DNA of 64,000 bases from Eleginops maclovinus. Lineage: Eukaryota > Chordata > Actinopteri > Perciformes > Eleginopidae. The first letter of the stretch is position 1, and the number at the start of each line of letters is the position of its first letter. The position numbers were made by a program, and so were the translations under genes. Where the stretch lies: contig NC_086356.1 in NCBI RefSeq assembly GCF_036324505.1, positions 19,343,528-19,407,527 of the forward strand, written 5' to 3'. This document shows, piece after piece, positions 9,158 to 22,210 of this stretch. The notes beneath the pieces are model-generated. The model was given only the letters and a program-made list of their open reading frames with translations, did not search any database and was not told the DNA's origin.

Positions 9158-12100
9158 ATGTCCCGAAGGCTTCATGCACGAAGAACAGAAGGCGTCGATA
9201 AAAACGTTTGGTAAGTTATAAAAAAGGGGTTTTTATTTTAATAATGAGTGCTAGTCTCTGCTCAGGAAGACTTTAAACTGAACCTTGCTCACGTGTTTCA
9301 ATCATAATAACCTGCATATAACATCCTATATATGGACCATGGGGGGTGGTATAGCATGGTGACAGCTTGGGTCCAAGTCCTTTATAAATCATTAACACAT
9401 GTATGGTTCAATGCATTTAAACATGGGATAAATCATGTGGTGTATTAAGAAGTTGTAGTCATTACAGAACAGATGATAACGAAGGCACTTTTATACAGAG
9501 GTGTCTCTCAAAGTGCAATACAATTACAAAAAAATATAATGAAAGATAATTCATAAATACAGCTTATTATTTTGCCTATCAGAAATCAGATGATAGATGT
9601 TGAAATGTATTTTTTTTTTAAACTGAAATTGAAACCAAAAAGATTTGCAAAATCAGCATTGTTTGTATTTTGAAGAACTGAGTCGTCATTTAACTCACAT
9701 TTTAGAATTTGGACTCAAGCTATGATTTTAATAACCCAAAAAGTATTATCAAGCATATGCCATTTTAATAGATTTATTTTCTTACTTACTTGATTGTACA
9801 TTTATTGTAATCAAAGTTAATGAAATAAATATCCTTTGTTAGTAGTAGTTTGGTAAATTGTAGCGGAAACAAACGTATTTATATTGTATGTTTGATAGAG
9901 AGACTCCATAGGTATATATATTTTTCACTGTTTATGTATTTTTCTGCTTTTTATGTTTATTTTCTATTTTATTTTTAATTAATGTGCAACACTATGTTAA
10001 CATGTACGGAACCCGTAAAGGGACATGGGGAAATAAAAAAAAATTCAAAAGTTTCCCGTGCTCACGCGAAAATTGCTCGTACTGATAAATCCAGAAAATG
10101 ATCGACGCATAAACCCATATGGATTTTGTGTAACTCAGGAAGACCATGGCTACACAAACATAAGCAGTCCTCTCTGAACAGTATAACTGTATAGTGTAAG
10201 CTTGTGTTTCGTAACTTGCTTTGCGTGATCACGAGAAAGTATTTTCTCAGGGTGTTGCAACAAAATATTGCATGAGATAGGACCTGCATTTCGGATTGTG
10301 TTTCTTTATGTAGGACAGTATGACAGTTCAAGAATGAGTTAAGCTGTATTTTGACCTGGGACTTCATCATAAAGACATGGTTACCTTACTTGCAAGTCGT
10401 CACCGTTATGTTGTGTCTCAGAGACATTTAAAACGAATTCTGAAGTCGTGTGGTCTTTCTCGGCGCAAGAACTACACCACTTTGGATCGCGTAGTTGAGT
10501 TCATTGATGACGAGAAACTTTCGCATGCTCACGAGAAACATTTAAGTTTTTATTTTATATCCCCATGTCCCTTTATGGGTTCCGTAAACATGCTTCTGTG
10601 AACAAAACAATTTCCCAATTTTGGATCGATAATCTAATATGGTTGCAGGTAGCTCATAAGGCAGGGAACATAACATAACTAAAGACATGATTGGTGGTCA
10701 TATACATGTGGATATTTGATATTAATAGATCATTTCATTAACTGCACCACTGTGTGGTATGCGTTCACACCAACAGGGTTGAATTCACTCAGCTGGCAGC
10801 AGATTATAAAGCAGTGAACCTCGGTCAGGGTTTTCCTGACTTCTCCCCTCCCAAATTCGTCCAGGAGGCTTTTTGTGATGCTGTGAATGGAGGACCGCAG
10901 ATGCACCAGTACACCCGAGCGTTTGTAAGTGCACTCACACACCAAGAACAATTTTACCTTTCTGTAAATGCCACAAAATGGTTCTTGAGTTTACTTCAAT
11001 GATATTCAAATAATATGTATATGTTGTTTGTTCTCCACAGGGACATCCTCGTCTTGTAAAAAGTCTGGCTAAGTTCTTCAGTAGGGTTATGAGACATGAT
11101 ATTGATCCTCTGGAAGACGTCCTGGTCACAGTGGGAGCTTATCAGGCTCTCTTTTGTGCGTTTCAAGCTATCATTGATGAAGGGGATGAGGTAGGGAAAT
11201 GAAACCAAAACAGGGTTTTTACAAAAGTTGAACAAAGTTTGCACTGCTTAGTAGAGAGTCTTTGTTGTAATTCTCATTTTAATTGGCAGAAGAGGGACAC
11301 ATAATTATAAATATTTGGCTACACTATATTCTAACTCTTCCTATTTAGCATTGAGAGGCTGCACACAAACATTTATTGAATTCTTTATAACACCCCATAA
11401 TGTGGCTGTAAGCAGATATCTTATCTGATATATATTCATGTAGTTTAAAATCAGATAATGAATGACAACATAATATAACACAATTATGGGGATGAGTTTC
11501 AACCCCAGTCAAGTGGAAATGTTGTCCCATGCAGCAGCAATAATGAGCGTAAAGCACAGGTTAAAAGATACTTACAGTTAAAGAAAAACTAATACCATAA
11601 GCCACATTTTATAAACTAACAGTTATTTATGTATGTTCAAGTACTACAGGTTGTGCTTTCTTGTTAATAACTTTTACAAAACAGCTGACAGATATTTTGT
11701 GTTTCAGGTCATAATTGTTGAGCCATTCTTCGACTGCTACCAGCCGATGGTGAAGATGGTCGGAGGAAAGGAAGTGTACGTTCCTCTGAGGCCAGTGAGT
11801 GCTTTATACCTTTTTACAAAATATTCCTGCAGACATTTGGATCCGTTTTATGTACATTTCCCTGAAGACTTAACTTCAGAGACTTGCCTTTTATTCATAG
11901 CAATGTGATGCTTAACATGGGGTTACCTCAGGACGCCCAAAATTGTAAAAGATATATAAATAAATGGAGAGGATGCCACAGAGGTGTTCATTCTGGCCTG
12001 TGAAAATTACACAGAAACATTAAGATGGTCTATTCAAAACACATGAAATCTGTGGAAAGCTAAATTACACCCATTTACACTAAAACATGTAAAATGCTCT

Positions 12101-14533
12101 CGGTAAACTGCTTTTTATTTTAATACTTTTTTTATTCTTAAGAGCACAGGACACAAGTATTGGACATATGTTATATATCATGTCACACCGTTTTTATGGT
12201 CTTTTCACCATTTAAATGAATAAATACACTGCTTAATAACAACAAAGAATGAACTACAAACCCACAATTGTAAATGACATCTTGCCTCTGAGACTCAGAG
12301 GCCTTAGTGAGGGCATTGAGTTTGTGCCTATTTGTGTGTGCACTCAAAATATATAAATATGAACTATTTGTTCAAATTTCAGAAAGTGGAAGGAAGCCTG
12401 TCCAGTGCAGACTGGACCCTCTCTGCTGAGGAGCTGGCCAGTAAATTCACTCCCCGCACAAAGGCCATCGTTATCAACACTCCAAACAACCCACTGGGCA
12501 AGGTAAGACATTTACCTTTGGGTTGTCCCTTTTAACACCAGCTGAATAAAATGGAATCTTGTTCATAATAAACACATTCCAGGTTTACAAGACCGAAGAG
12601 CTCCAAGTGATCGCTGACCTGTGTATCAAACACGACGTGCTGTGCATCAGCGACGAGGTGTACGAGTGGCTGACTTATGATGGAAACAAGCACGTAAAGA
12701 TAGGTGAGATACACACAGAGCTAACAAAATGCACACAAAGCATACCTGCAGTATTAATGTTACTTGTGTTATTGACAGCCAGCCTTCCCGGCATGTGGGA
12801 ACGTACCATCACTGTTGGCAGTGGAGGAAAGACGTTCAGTGCTACCGGCTGGAAGGTAAAGCAGGATTGTCTTTTGAAATAACAGATTCATCTTTATTAT
12901 CTCCTCCAAGAAGGTTATTTTTTGTATTCAGATGTCTTTAAAGGGAATTATAGAAAAACTGTTGGCTTGATTTTAATGTAACGTCGGTCAAGGAAGAGCC
13001 CATTGAATTTGAAAGCAACACTGTATTATTTTTTGTCACACAGTGTTATAATAACCTGTTTTTTCTCTCAGGTTGGCTGGGTCATCAGCTCAGGGCATAT
13101 CATAAAACACATGAAAACCATCTTTCAGAACTGTGTGTACCACTGTCCTACAGCCGCCCAGGTAAACACACAAAACCTTGTGTATTTTAGAAACGTTCTT
13201 AGAAAATAAAACTTGGTTTCAGAAGTTACAGTTAGAAATATGGGACTGTACTTTGATTGGTGAGCAATCCATATTCCAGGATAGGGATGGACGATAAAGT
13301 ATTTTATTATTGACTGAGATAAAAACACTCACAATAAGGTGATTGTGGTGAATTTACATTATCGTTGGAATCCTTCCCTGAGGGTCTTGGAAAATCGGTG
13401 TTGTTTCTGAAAAATAGAGACAAACAAAAAACAAGCATTTTCAAGTAGAAATAAAAAACTCAGACAGTTTTTATCAATTAATTAATTTATCCTAGTTATC
13501 CTTATGATTTATGATTATCTTACTAATATGTGTTTTAGGCCGCCCCCTAATGGGTGAACTCCTGTGGCACCAGAGAAACTCTTCTTTTCCTCACCTCTTC
13601 TTCTCCAGGAGGCAGTAGCTTGTGGATTTGAGAGGGAGTACGAGGTGTTTGGGTCTCCGGAGAGCTACTTCCAGCAGCTGCCTGCCATGTTGCACCACAA
13701 GAGGATGAAGCTGGCCTCCAGCCTGCAGAGCGTGGGTCTGCAGCCCATCATGCCGGAGGGAGGGTACTTCATGATCGCAGACATCTCCTCCATCAGTGAG
13801 TGAAGGATATCCAACACTGCTTTAACTGAAGTAACATTTTCTTTAATAAGGGCTGTCTAATTTAAGTTTAAATCTTTCTTTTTAACAGAGGTAGACTTTA
13901 ATGATGAGAGCTCGAAGGATGAATCCTATGACTACAGATTTGTAAAATGGCTAACTAAAGAGAAGGTAAATATTAAGCATTTTATTCATACTTTTTTATT
14001 AAAACGGATTAATGAATTCCCTTTTAAAGCTGTTACAGTGTCATAATTTGCTTCAAAAGCATATTTGTTTGACATTTACTTTAGTTGTCTGATGTATTTA
14101 GAATATTGTGCTCATTTATGTTATGGATTTTAATTAAAAGCATTATAGAAATCTTTTTTGGAAGCTTTAACACAATTTTTGCATTATGTTTGAAAGAATA
14201 AGGATTGGATTTGTGTCTCTTTTACATTTGTATGTCATTTTTAGGATATTATGCTTAAGACTTTTTACTGTTACTGTATCATTTAAATGTTTTCCTGCAG
14301 GGTTTAGCAACAATCCCTGTCTCCGCTTTCTACAGCCCAGAGCACGGAAAGGAGTTTGACAAATATGTCCGATTCTGTTTCGTCAAGGTAAATGTAACCT
14401 AAATACCTGATATTCATTTAATCCTTTTCCTGACTCGCTCTTTGACTAACACTTACTCATGTTTGTCCAACAGGAGGATGCCACCCTGGATGCAGCAGAG
14501 GAAATCTTAAGAAAGTGGAGTCAGGGAAAGTAA
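9158..14533 (+). CDS. kyat1: Kynurenine aminotransferase 1 (cysteine conjugate beta-lyase 1)
   Basis: Pyridoxal-phosphate fold-type I aminotransferase. The family converts kynurenine to kynurenic acid, acts as glutamine transaminase K and cleaves cysteine S-conjugates. Twelve coding exons: 9158-9210, 10777-10924, 11041-11190, 11708-11794, 12383-12502, 12583-12703, 12779-12855, 13072-13161, 13609-13795, 13889-13965, 14301-14387, 14474-14533; 418 residues (human KYAT1 422). Seen: [64 protein letters not shown], the PLP-lysine loop [12 protein letters not shown] (Lys about 244) and [13 protein letters not shown] with the substrate-carboxylate arginine. The start ATG has no clear mitochondrial leader, so the cytosolic form is predicted. 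KYAT1 fits better than KYAT3 by overall match and by 9q34 synteny. A poly(A) signal AATAAA lies at 15112-15117. Confidence 0.95.
9999..10595. mobile_element. Foldback DNA transposon remnant in the first coding intron of kyat1
   Basis: Long imperfect terminal inverted repeats: ACGGAACCCGTAAAGGGAC (about 10006) on the left and GTCCCTTTATGGGTTCCGT (about 10567) on the right are near-perfect reverse complements. The match continues inward through CATGGGGAAATAAAA and GCTCACGCGAAA, roughly 85 bases per arm. Inside, from 10377, a short frame reads [20 protein letters not shown], which resembles the DNA-binding N-terminus of integrase-type transposases found in fish repeats (recognised from memory; family not proven). 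The core is deleted, so it is non-autonomous. Confidence 0.7.
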
Positions 14534-15111
14534 AATGCCTAAAGTAAGAAGCAATACCCGTCCATTACAGATTTCCCAAGGCTGCTTAAAACCGGGTTGG
14601 GTCTCTTTAGATAAAATAAGCCATTTTCAGTGTTTGTTTTTGTTTATGGCAACATATGTACTGTAAAACCATGTCCACTTTAATTTTGTCTTTTTACTGC
14701 TGTTGCAAAGACACTCAGGTTTTAGAAGTGGGAACACATATTCTGTATGTCCCTGCTGGGTTCATTTGAGTAGAAATCATTTTATTAAATGTGCAAAGTT
14801 TCACTGAAGTTTTGAGTGTGTGGACACAGATGTGTGGTGAAGATAAATGACACAGGTGGACTTGACTCCTGAGCTGCTCTTTAATTTATAGATAACAAAA
14901 AAAAGGTAATCAGCCTGTCTGTAAACTGCTCCATATAGTGGCCACCTTTTTGTATGTCATTAAAAATGAGAGAAAACAGTGTTCACAATTGTTCACAATG
15001 ATGAAGAAAATGTAAACATTCATTTATGACTTTTCCACTAAATCTGTAGAATATTTTTGAAAAGATATTTCAATATGTAATTTTAAACATTTGTAAGTAT
15101 CCAAAAGGTTT

Positions 15112-15117
15112 AATAAA
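15112..15117 (+). terminator. Poly(A) signal candidate of kyat1
   Basis: AATAAA about 580 bases after the kyat1 stop; an earlier ATTAAA near 14784 is an alternative. Downstream, 15235-15300, is a short L2-like 3' tail. Confidence 0.45.
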
Positions 15118-15234
15118 GGTTTGAATGAATACACATCTTCTCCCTTGCAGTCAGTCTATGCTTCAACTGAATATCATTGTAATTAACTGAAGGACCCCCC
15201 AGCCCCAAGCCCCCAGCACACAAGTCTTATCTTT

Positions 15235-15300
15235 TCTTATTCAGAATCAGAATACCTTTAATTGTCCCACAGAGGGGACATTTGAATTGAAAAGATATCT
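15235..15300 (-). mobile_element. L2-like 3' tail fragment
   Basis: Contains CAGAATCAGAATACCTTTA then TTGTCCCACAGAGGGGACA, the reverse complement of the usual fish L2-like 3' tail. Only the end of the element is present, between kyat1 and spout1. Confidence 0.55.
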
Positions 15301-15499
15301 TAATCTCAATGGGACTACCATGCGTCTCAATAATAATAATAATGACGTTCAAGTGTTCACATTTTATTTAAAAACAATGACATATTGTTATGTCTAAATT
15401 GTGGTAAAAAGTCTTGTTAAAATTCCACAGCAGGCTTTATTTTGAAACGCATGCTGTGACCCGGACGTAAATATACCTCACGTGTTGGTGTGTGTGAAA

Positions 15500-18400
15500 A
15501 TGTCTACCGGCGTCGAAGCTAAAAGACCCAAAATTGTGCCCTCTTCGGTACTTTTAAACTATTATATTGCTTTAAAATATCACTATAATTTTCTTATATT
15601 ACCTATAATGTGTTTGTTTATTTTTACAGCCTGAGGACAAGTTGGACTGGAAGAAAAAGAAAACAGATGGTGAGTAAACAGCTAGCTTCAGTTAGCTAAA
15701 TGCTAAAGCAGTTTAGATGGATCCACGTTACGTTACAGTTAAAGTGTTACATCGCTATTAAGCCAAGTTAAAGTATGTTTTAAAGTGTATTTGTTTGAGA
15801 CATTTTATTTTTTTACCTAACGCTACAATAAAGAATTGCATATGATGTTTTAACATGTTTAGCCACTTCATTGATATGTTGAATGTATAGGCTATGGTAA
15901 TCTATATTTTCAGACAGGTACATTCAAGTACTTTTTCGAAGTATTTGTTGTTTATTGGTGTATATCTATTCCATGCCAATATATAGTTCTATTCCACTAA
16001 ATTTGTTTTGTCTTTACTATTGTTCACTATTCATATAGTGTTTACAAATTCGTTACTGTAATACTTTAATTAATAATAAACCAAACAGTGTAATCATTCA
16101 AATCAATAATACTTTCACATGTTTCTGAAACAGACTTTTCAGCTTAATGAATATTTTTGACCTTTTCTTTAGTTCTACTTTAACTGCTTGAGACAGATTT
16201 TAAACTCAGGACTTTTAACCCGAGTATCTGTACTCTGTGGTATTGCTCCTTTTACTAAATGAATTGATCAGTATATGAATACTTCTTCTACTTCTGCTTT
16301 TTAGAGAGTAATAGTAAAATTAGTAAACCCAGATTCAGTCAAAAGTAGATATTTCCTCGCCACAAACCAAAAAACCCTTACACTCTCCATTCTGATATCC
16401 CCAGTCTATCTACATTTGTCTTAATCACTTGCCAATATCAATATTTTTTCTTTCAAAACAGTAAAGGAGTCTAAGAAGCAAAGGAAAGAGGCCAAGCTGA
16501 TCAAACAGTTGGATAAGCAGAAAGAGCTTGAGTCTGCGGAGAAGGCAAAACATGAACAGAGCCAAGACAAAAAAGGTAACCTTGTCATACTTTCATATGT
16601 TGTTGTTATACCTGTGAAAAGCGTGCTGTAATGTTTGATCTGTGTCTCTTAGGTCGAGGGTACACGGTGAGTGTGGCTCTGCCTGGTTCTGTGCTGGATA
16701 ACGCTCAGTCCACTGAACTCCGTACCTACCTGGCGGGACAGATTGCGCGGGCCTGTGTCGTGTTCTGTGTCGACGAGATCGTTGTGTTTGATGAGTACGG
16801 AGAAGATGTCAAGTAAGTCAAATCAAGGGGTGCAATATATCTGTGAACACCAAGCTGTATATAAAAAATCATAATTTGATGCAATAGTGCAAACAAAATA
16901 TTTTTCCCTTTCCCTACATTAAGAAAGACATGTGGCAGCGTATCACGTTTTAGTTAAAGCAACCAACCAACCGACCAGTACACACACCATTCACTGCTTC
17001 ATTTTATAATAACGTGTTTTCATTTCCTCATTAAATGCTGGTGTACTAATTTTATTCTACCTCGCACTGTTCCATTTGCTGTAAAAATGTACATTGTCCC
17101 ACTGTGGGACAAATAACGGATTGAGATTCTCATTCATTTCTAATTATGTGCAATGCTTTGTATTCTTTTCTGCTGCTGCAACACAAAAATGTCCCAGTTT
17201 TTGGATTAATAAAGTAATTCTTATCTTATCAGTTCCTAAAAGTTGTAAATGCGCATATAACCTAATAATCATTTGTTTAGAATAGAGTTTTATCCCTCCT
17301 CTGTTTTGTCATGTGTCCGGTTCTATTTATACATGTTAATCACCCCCAAAGCCATCAGAAAACCAATAGAAAATATTTGTTCTTTTCTCCTTCAGGAGCG
17401 TCGAAGGCGAATTTAAAGGTGTCGGTAAGAAAGGACACGCTTGTATTCAGCTTGCCAGAATACTCCAGTACCTGGAATGTCCACAGTAAGCAGTAAATGT
17501 ATTATATTTAGATCAGCAGGAGCAGCCATTTGATTCTGATTACTGCTTTTATTATTACCCAGGTATCTGCGCAAGTGGTTTTTCCCAAAGCATCAAGATT
17601 TACAGTATGCAGGTAAGTGTTTGTATTTCATTTTCATACCTTAATCTGAGAAGATACATTTCTTTATAAGTGTACTTACTCTTTTTCTTTGCAGGTTTGC
17701 TGAACCCTTTAGACAGCCCTCACCACATGAGGATGGACGATGAGTCAGAGTATCGGGAAGGAATCGTCCTCGATCGGCCGAACAAACCAGGGAAAGGCTC
17801 TTTGGTCAACTGTGGGATGAGAAAGGTCAGCATGTTTAAACCGATAATAACAAATAGAGGGACAGTCAAAGTTAATGAGATCATGACGTGGACAAAATGC
17901 AGAGATCAAGCTGATGTCTTTAAATGTCTTGTTTTTTTCCAGTAGCCTAAACCCAAATATCTTGTGTTTTAAGTTAAATAATATAAAGACAAAGAAAAAC
18001 TTAAACTATTGACATTAAAGAGACTGGAACTATTTTGTTTTCTGTGTTTCTATTCTTCTCTAAGAGAAAACAGTAAAATAATATAATTGCCTATCATTAT
18101 GATTCTGCCATAGACTGATTTTATCCGCTCTGCTCCTACAGGATGTTCGGATTGACAAACAGCTGCAGTCTGGACTCCGAGTCACAGTGAAGTTCAATAA
18201 GACACAGAACGATGGTAACAAGACATTTTATTGTTTTGATTTATATTTTCTCTCCTGAAGTTCCCATGCGCTCTGGATTCTGCAAACATCAGCTCAGTGT
18301 GTCTTCCTGTGTCTCCTCCTCAGAGAGTAAGATGCATAAAGGAACGGTGGTTGCTCCTCACCTCCCTCGCACTGAAGGAGGTCTGTACTGGGGGTACAGC

Positions 18401-19622
18401 GTCCGCCTGGCATCGTGTCTCAGTATGTTTCTTATTCCTATGATACACTTCTATCTAAATTAATGTATAGCTAGGCCTGTCACGGTTTTAACGTTATCAG
18501 CTTAGAGTGCGATATAAGCACATAACCACCATCATTTTTACATGATCCACTATTCTTCTCTCTTTTATCTTTTATCTCAACTATTTCTGGGACAATGTAT
18601 CGTCCAACAAAAGTATCTATCCTGACAGGCCAGACATAGCTTTTTCTTCCACACCACTTACTAATGTATGTAATAATCCAGTATGAATATCTACCATGCT
18701 GTTATTGCGTTATCCTTATTGTTGTTGGTGTGTTGTTGCAGGTGCAGTGTTTACCGAAAGTCCATATGAAGATGGATACGACCTGACTGTTGGAACATCA
18801 GAGAGAGGCAACAACATGGACCAAACAACACTCTCACCATTCAAGTAGGTTCAGAAACAAAAGGATAATTAGCGCCAAATGCACTCAGTGAAGCACCGAA
18901 GTGCATCATGCAACAGTAGTTATATGTATGCATTTCAGTTTCACTTTTAAGGCACATTTTTGGCCAGAGATTTCCTACGGCTAGTTAGTGAACGGACTCC
19001 TGTAACTCTTGTGAAATGTTGACCTATGATACAAAAAATCTTTTCCCACTTCATACATATAAAGTCTTCTGGCTGCAGACAATAGCTCAATACCTCCTCT
19101 TGCAATGTGGAGTAAAGTTAAAAGCAGCATAACTAAAACTAATTTTGAGGTACTCAATATACCCACTTTCCACCAATGCATGCTTACACAAAACGTTAAG
19201 TCTTGGTCTAAAAATAACGGCGTTTCATTCGTTTAAATCGACTTTTTCCCACTTTTATAGGCATCTTTTAGTCGTTTTTGGAGGTCTTCAGGGCCTGGAG
19301 GCCAGTGTAGACACCGACCAAAACCTGGAAGTGACCGACCCGAGTGTTTTATTTGACCTTTACCTCAACACATGCCCCAACCAGGGCAGCAGGACCATTC
19401 GCACTGAGGTGAGCGCTTCTTAATATTTGATGAACTTTTGTGTGATAGATTCACACTCTTTGTATAAGCAAAGGCCTTTTTCATTTGGATGCACATCATG
19501 TGTTTATTTGCTTTTGTTTATCTTCTTTTCAACAGGAAGCTATTTTAGTTTCCATGGCGGGGCTGAGACAGAAGATCACAGCTGCATTTTCAGATGTTTC
19601 CAGTGGTTCATTAAAGAATTGA
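15500..19622 (+). CDS. spout1: SPOUT domain-containing methyltransferase 1 (CENP-32)
   Basis: SPOUT-superfamily RNA methyltransferase, known also as C9orf114/CENP-32, linked to mitotic spindle and centrosome integrity in human cells. Twelve exons: 15500-15547, 15630-15669, 16462-16575, 16653-16812, 17396-17485, 17563-17612, 17695-17825, 18142-18214, 18324-18422, 18742-18844, 19261-19408, 19536-19622; 380 residues (human 376). Seen: a Lys-rich helical N-terminus (exons 2-3); YTVSVALPGSVLDNAQS; LAGQIARACVVFCVDEIVVF; LLNPLDSPHHMRMDDESEYR; GLYWGYSVRLASCLS; and the knot-forming S-adenosylmethionine region HLLVVFGGLQGLEASVD, SVLFDLYLNTCPNQGSRTIR. The CACGTG E-box at 15479-15484 lies just upstream of the start. 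Confidence 0.95.
17095..17235 (+). mobile_element. L2-like 3' tail in a spout1 intron
   Basis: Two tail motifs: TTGTCCCACTGTGGGACAAA (17095) and GTCCCAGTTTTTGGATTAAT (17192), the latter followed by AAAGTAATTCTTATCTTATC. This is the sense-orientation 3' end seen in many fish L2-like LINEs or SINEs that use the same tail. Confidence 0.6.
18474..18631. mobile_element. Short hAT-type MITE in a spout1 intron
   Basis: Ends GGCCTGTCA (18474) and TGACAGGCC (18631) are perfect 9-base inverted repeats. The interior (CGTTATCAGC, GGGACAATGTATCGTCC) resembles a common fish hAT MITE that starts with GGCCTGTCACGATAAC. About 158 bases; no coding content. Confidence 0.65.
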
Positions 19623-21330
19623 TGAAAGAAGGAAGTGAGCAAAGGCTGGCAGACTGTTTATAATCACCATCAAGATGTACTTTTTCCATTATCAGAGTGT
19701 TGCTTACTGTAAAAGCAGCTGTTTCAAACATTCAACATCTTTGTCATTCGTTCTTCATTCTGTATGTCATTGTTTGTAAAAGCCGAAACATATTGTACAT
19801 ATTTAAATACAAAAACTATCCACAAGCTTGAGCTGACTTGTAATGTAGATTTAAAAGCATATAATGACTTTTGTTACAGTACTTTTAATGAAAAAACTGC
19901 ACTGAGATGGCACAACATGTACAGATAAATGTACGGAGGCAGACCGGTGCAAACGCGCTACAACAGCCCAAAACACTGAAGGACTTTATAGTCCTGAACG
20001 TCAACAGTGTTGCAGTGTTTCTGTATCTGCAGTGTTTTAGTAAACCCTGCGCATGTGTGTCACGGTGGTGAAGATGTTTCTTCATTTGTATGTTTTCGCA
20101 CATTTCATTTTTATATTTGCATTGTTTTTGAAGCTGCAGCCCGTTTGTCCAAATGGAAAGGTTTCGTGCCGTTGTCACGCGTTTGCACCCGTTAGCCACC
20201 GTACAAATGGCACTGAATATTTTCGTCAATGAGTCTGCTTCAGGTTCCTAAGCAGTTCATCCAACAGATTGTGTAACGATGCGATCACTTTCCAGTTGCC
20301 AGGCATGCTACGTGCATTAATCTACCCATATGTATGAGCATTTTATTCTCTCATAAATACAAAAGCAGCCAGGCAAATATTTAATTTGAATGCCAGGTTT
20401 ACAGGGAATAGGACGTCTAAGTATTTGTGGATTAGCTTGTTATACACTCAGTTCCCAGATAATAAGGTAAACAAGGCAATATGTACTTTGATACAACTCC
20501 TGCAATAAAACATACTTTTATACATTTTCAGTTTAAACTTTTACAAAACTAGTACCAGTAATTCAATATTTTAATGCCTGTAGTTTGTTGTGCTGCTGAA
20601 TTGCATCTAGTTTTATTTATCTTTCTTAAACTTAGTTAGTTTATATAACTCTGATGGGTAAGATATTCACAGTTTTTGCATCATACTCTATAGAAATGTT
20701 ACTTTTTCTGGGTAATATCTAAATATATTTAGCAGGCAATTTAATATCAGTAAAGTCCTATGAATCACTTTTTCTGAAAATATTGATTATACTGGCTTCT
20801 GATCAAGCACATTGCTCCCTTAATTATGAAGAAGCATCTTGTTTGCAAAAGGCATCACAGTTTAAGATATTGTACCCTTCTCTGCATCCTGTTTTGTTTA
20901 GTCATGTTTAATTGAATGGTGCATTCCTAAGAGCGTACTGATATTATATATAACTCGAGCAGGATGCATTTTGTGAATTTAAGATGCATGCGCTGAAATG
21001 CCACTGAGGTAAGAAGGTCATGAGGCAACAACTATGTTAACTCTCACTTTCATGAAAACATTCAAATCAACATCAATAATGTTACAATTAAGTACTATAT
21101 TAGACAAATCGAGGATATGACAACTTGTTATGATTGGGAAAAACTAATCTTAGTATTAAGACTCAAGTATTCTGTGAAAGTGGCAATCTGTATCTGTAGA
21201 ATAGTTTTCTCGCCACATCATTTCAAGAATCTGAATGTGTCCTGTGTCTATAGAGGGGCTCTACTCTGCTCATTGTCAGGTTCCAAAGCAGTACTGTGAC
21301 ATGTCTCCATGCTTTAACGTTCAAAAAGCT
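19623..21330. other. spout1 3' UTR and AT-rich intergenic spacer
   Basis: No exon with family similarity or good splice context on either strand. AATAAA near 20504 might be a distal poly(A) signal of spout1. Confidence 0.5.
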
Positions 21331-21339
21331 CTTTATGTT

Positions 21340-21670
21340 TCTCATACTGCCTGTGCTGCAGCACCTCTTTTCACCCTCTGTCTGAAACCAGAGCCCAGTC
21401 TGCTGTGATTGCTTAGCTGGCCGGCTCTGTTGTGATTGCTCAACCGCTTAACGACGTTCTGCTCCTTAGCCTTTCAGGTACAATTAGTGGGAGCACTAGC
21501 CAATAGAAGAGCGACTGTTACATAGTGATGTCACTATGTTCCATAAGTAAACAAAGGAGTCCAATGGAATTTGGGATTTTAGCCTTTGCAGACCATTTAC
21601 ATGCACAAAAACCTATAACGCACTACAGGATAGGGAAAACCCCAAAAAGAATAATGGGGCCGCTTTAAAT
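21340..21670. repeat. Dispersed fish MITE, copy 1
   Basis: Begins with CTGCCTGTGCTGCAGCACCT and ends CCCCAAAAAGAATAATGGGG followed by CCGCTTTAAA. The first part recurs at about 59690 and the last part (AACCTATAACGCACTACAGG) recurs at about 62700, so this copy carries both ends of one family. The interior has no coding sequence. Confidence 0.65.
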
Positions 21671-22210
21671 CCCTTTTGGGGCAAAATGTAAGTCTTTGTT
21701 TCAAAATGTATGAAGAACTTATTAGAACCAAAATAATGAAAAGTATAAGGTACTGTACGTCATATTGCTCCCATACTACATCTAAGTATACTGAAATGTA
21801 CATGCAGATAAAAGTATTTAGTTGAATCTGACTGCAGTTACTTTAGAGGTTGACTTTTGTATAAGAGACGGTTTATGTAGAGCTAACATAGTTTTGTAGT
21901 CCATTTAGATGTTTCATGAGAATGCTTGCTGATATAATCCCCCCTGAGCATGGGAAACACAAGTGCATTTTCAATAACAAAAATATTATAAACATGTCAA
22001 AAAATTCCTCTTTAAATTCAATTTCTTCTCTATTTACAAAAATGGGGATTTACACTATATATTCTTTCCTCTCAATTGGTCCAAACTGTTTTGACCAAAA
22101 GATTTTTCGTCCCCATGGCGTGTTTATGATGATGTGGCTTCATGAAGGCTCATTCTTTCAATCAAGCCGCTTTTAGTGTGGATATTTCTCTCTTCTATTT
22201 TTACAAAAGT

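Noticed and set aside
19885..20229. 114-residue minus-strand frame after spout1
   Set aside because: No family similarity, no splice context and average base composition for the spacer.
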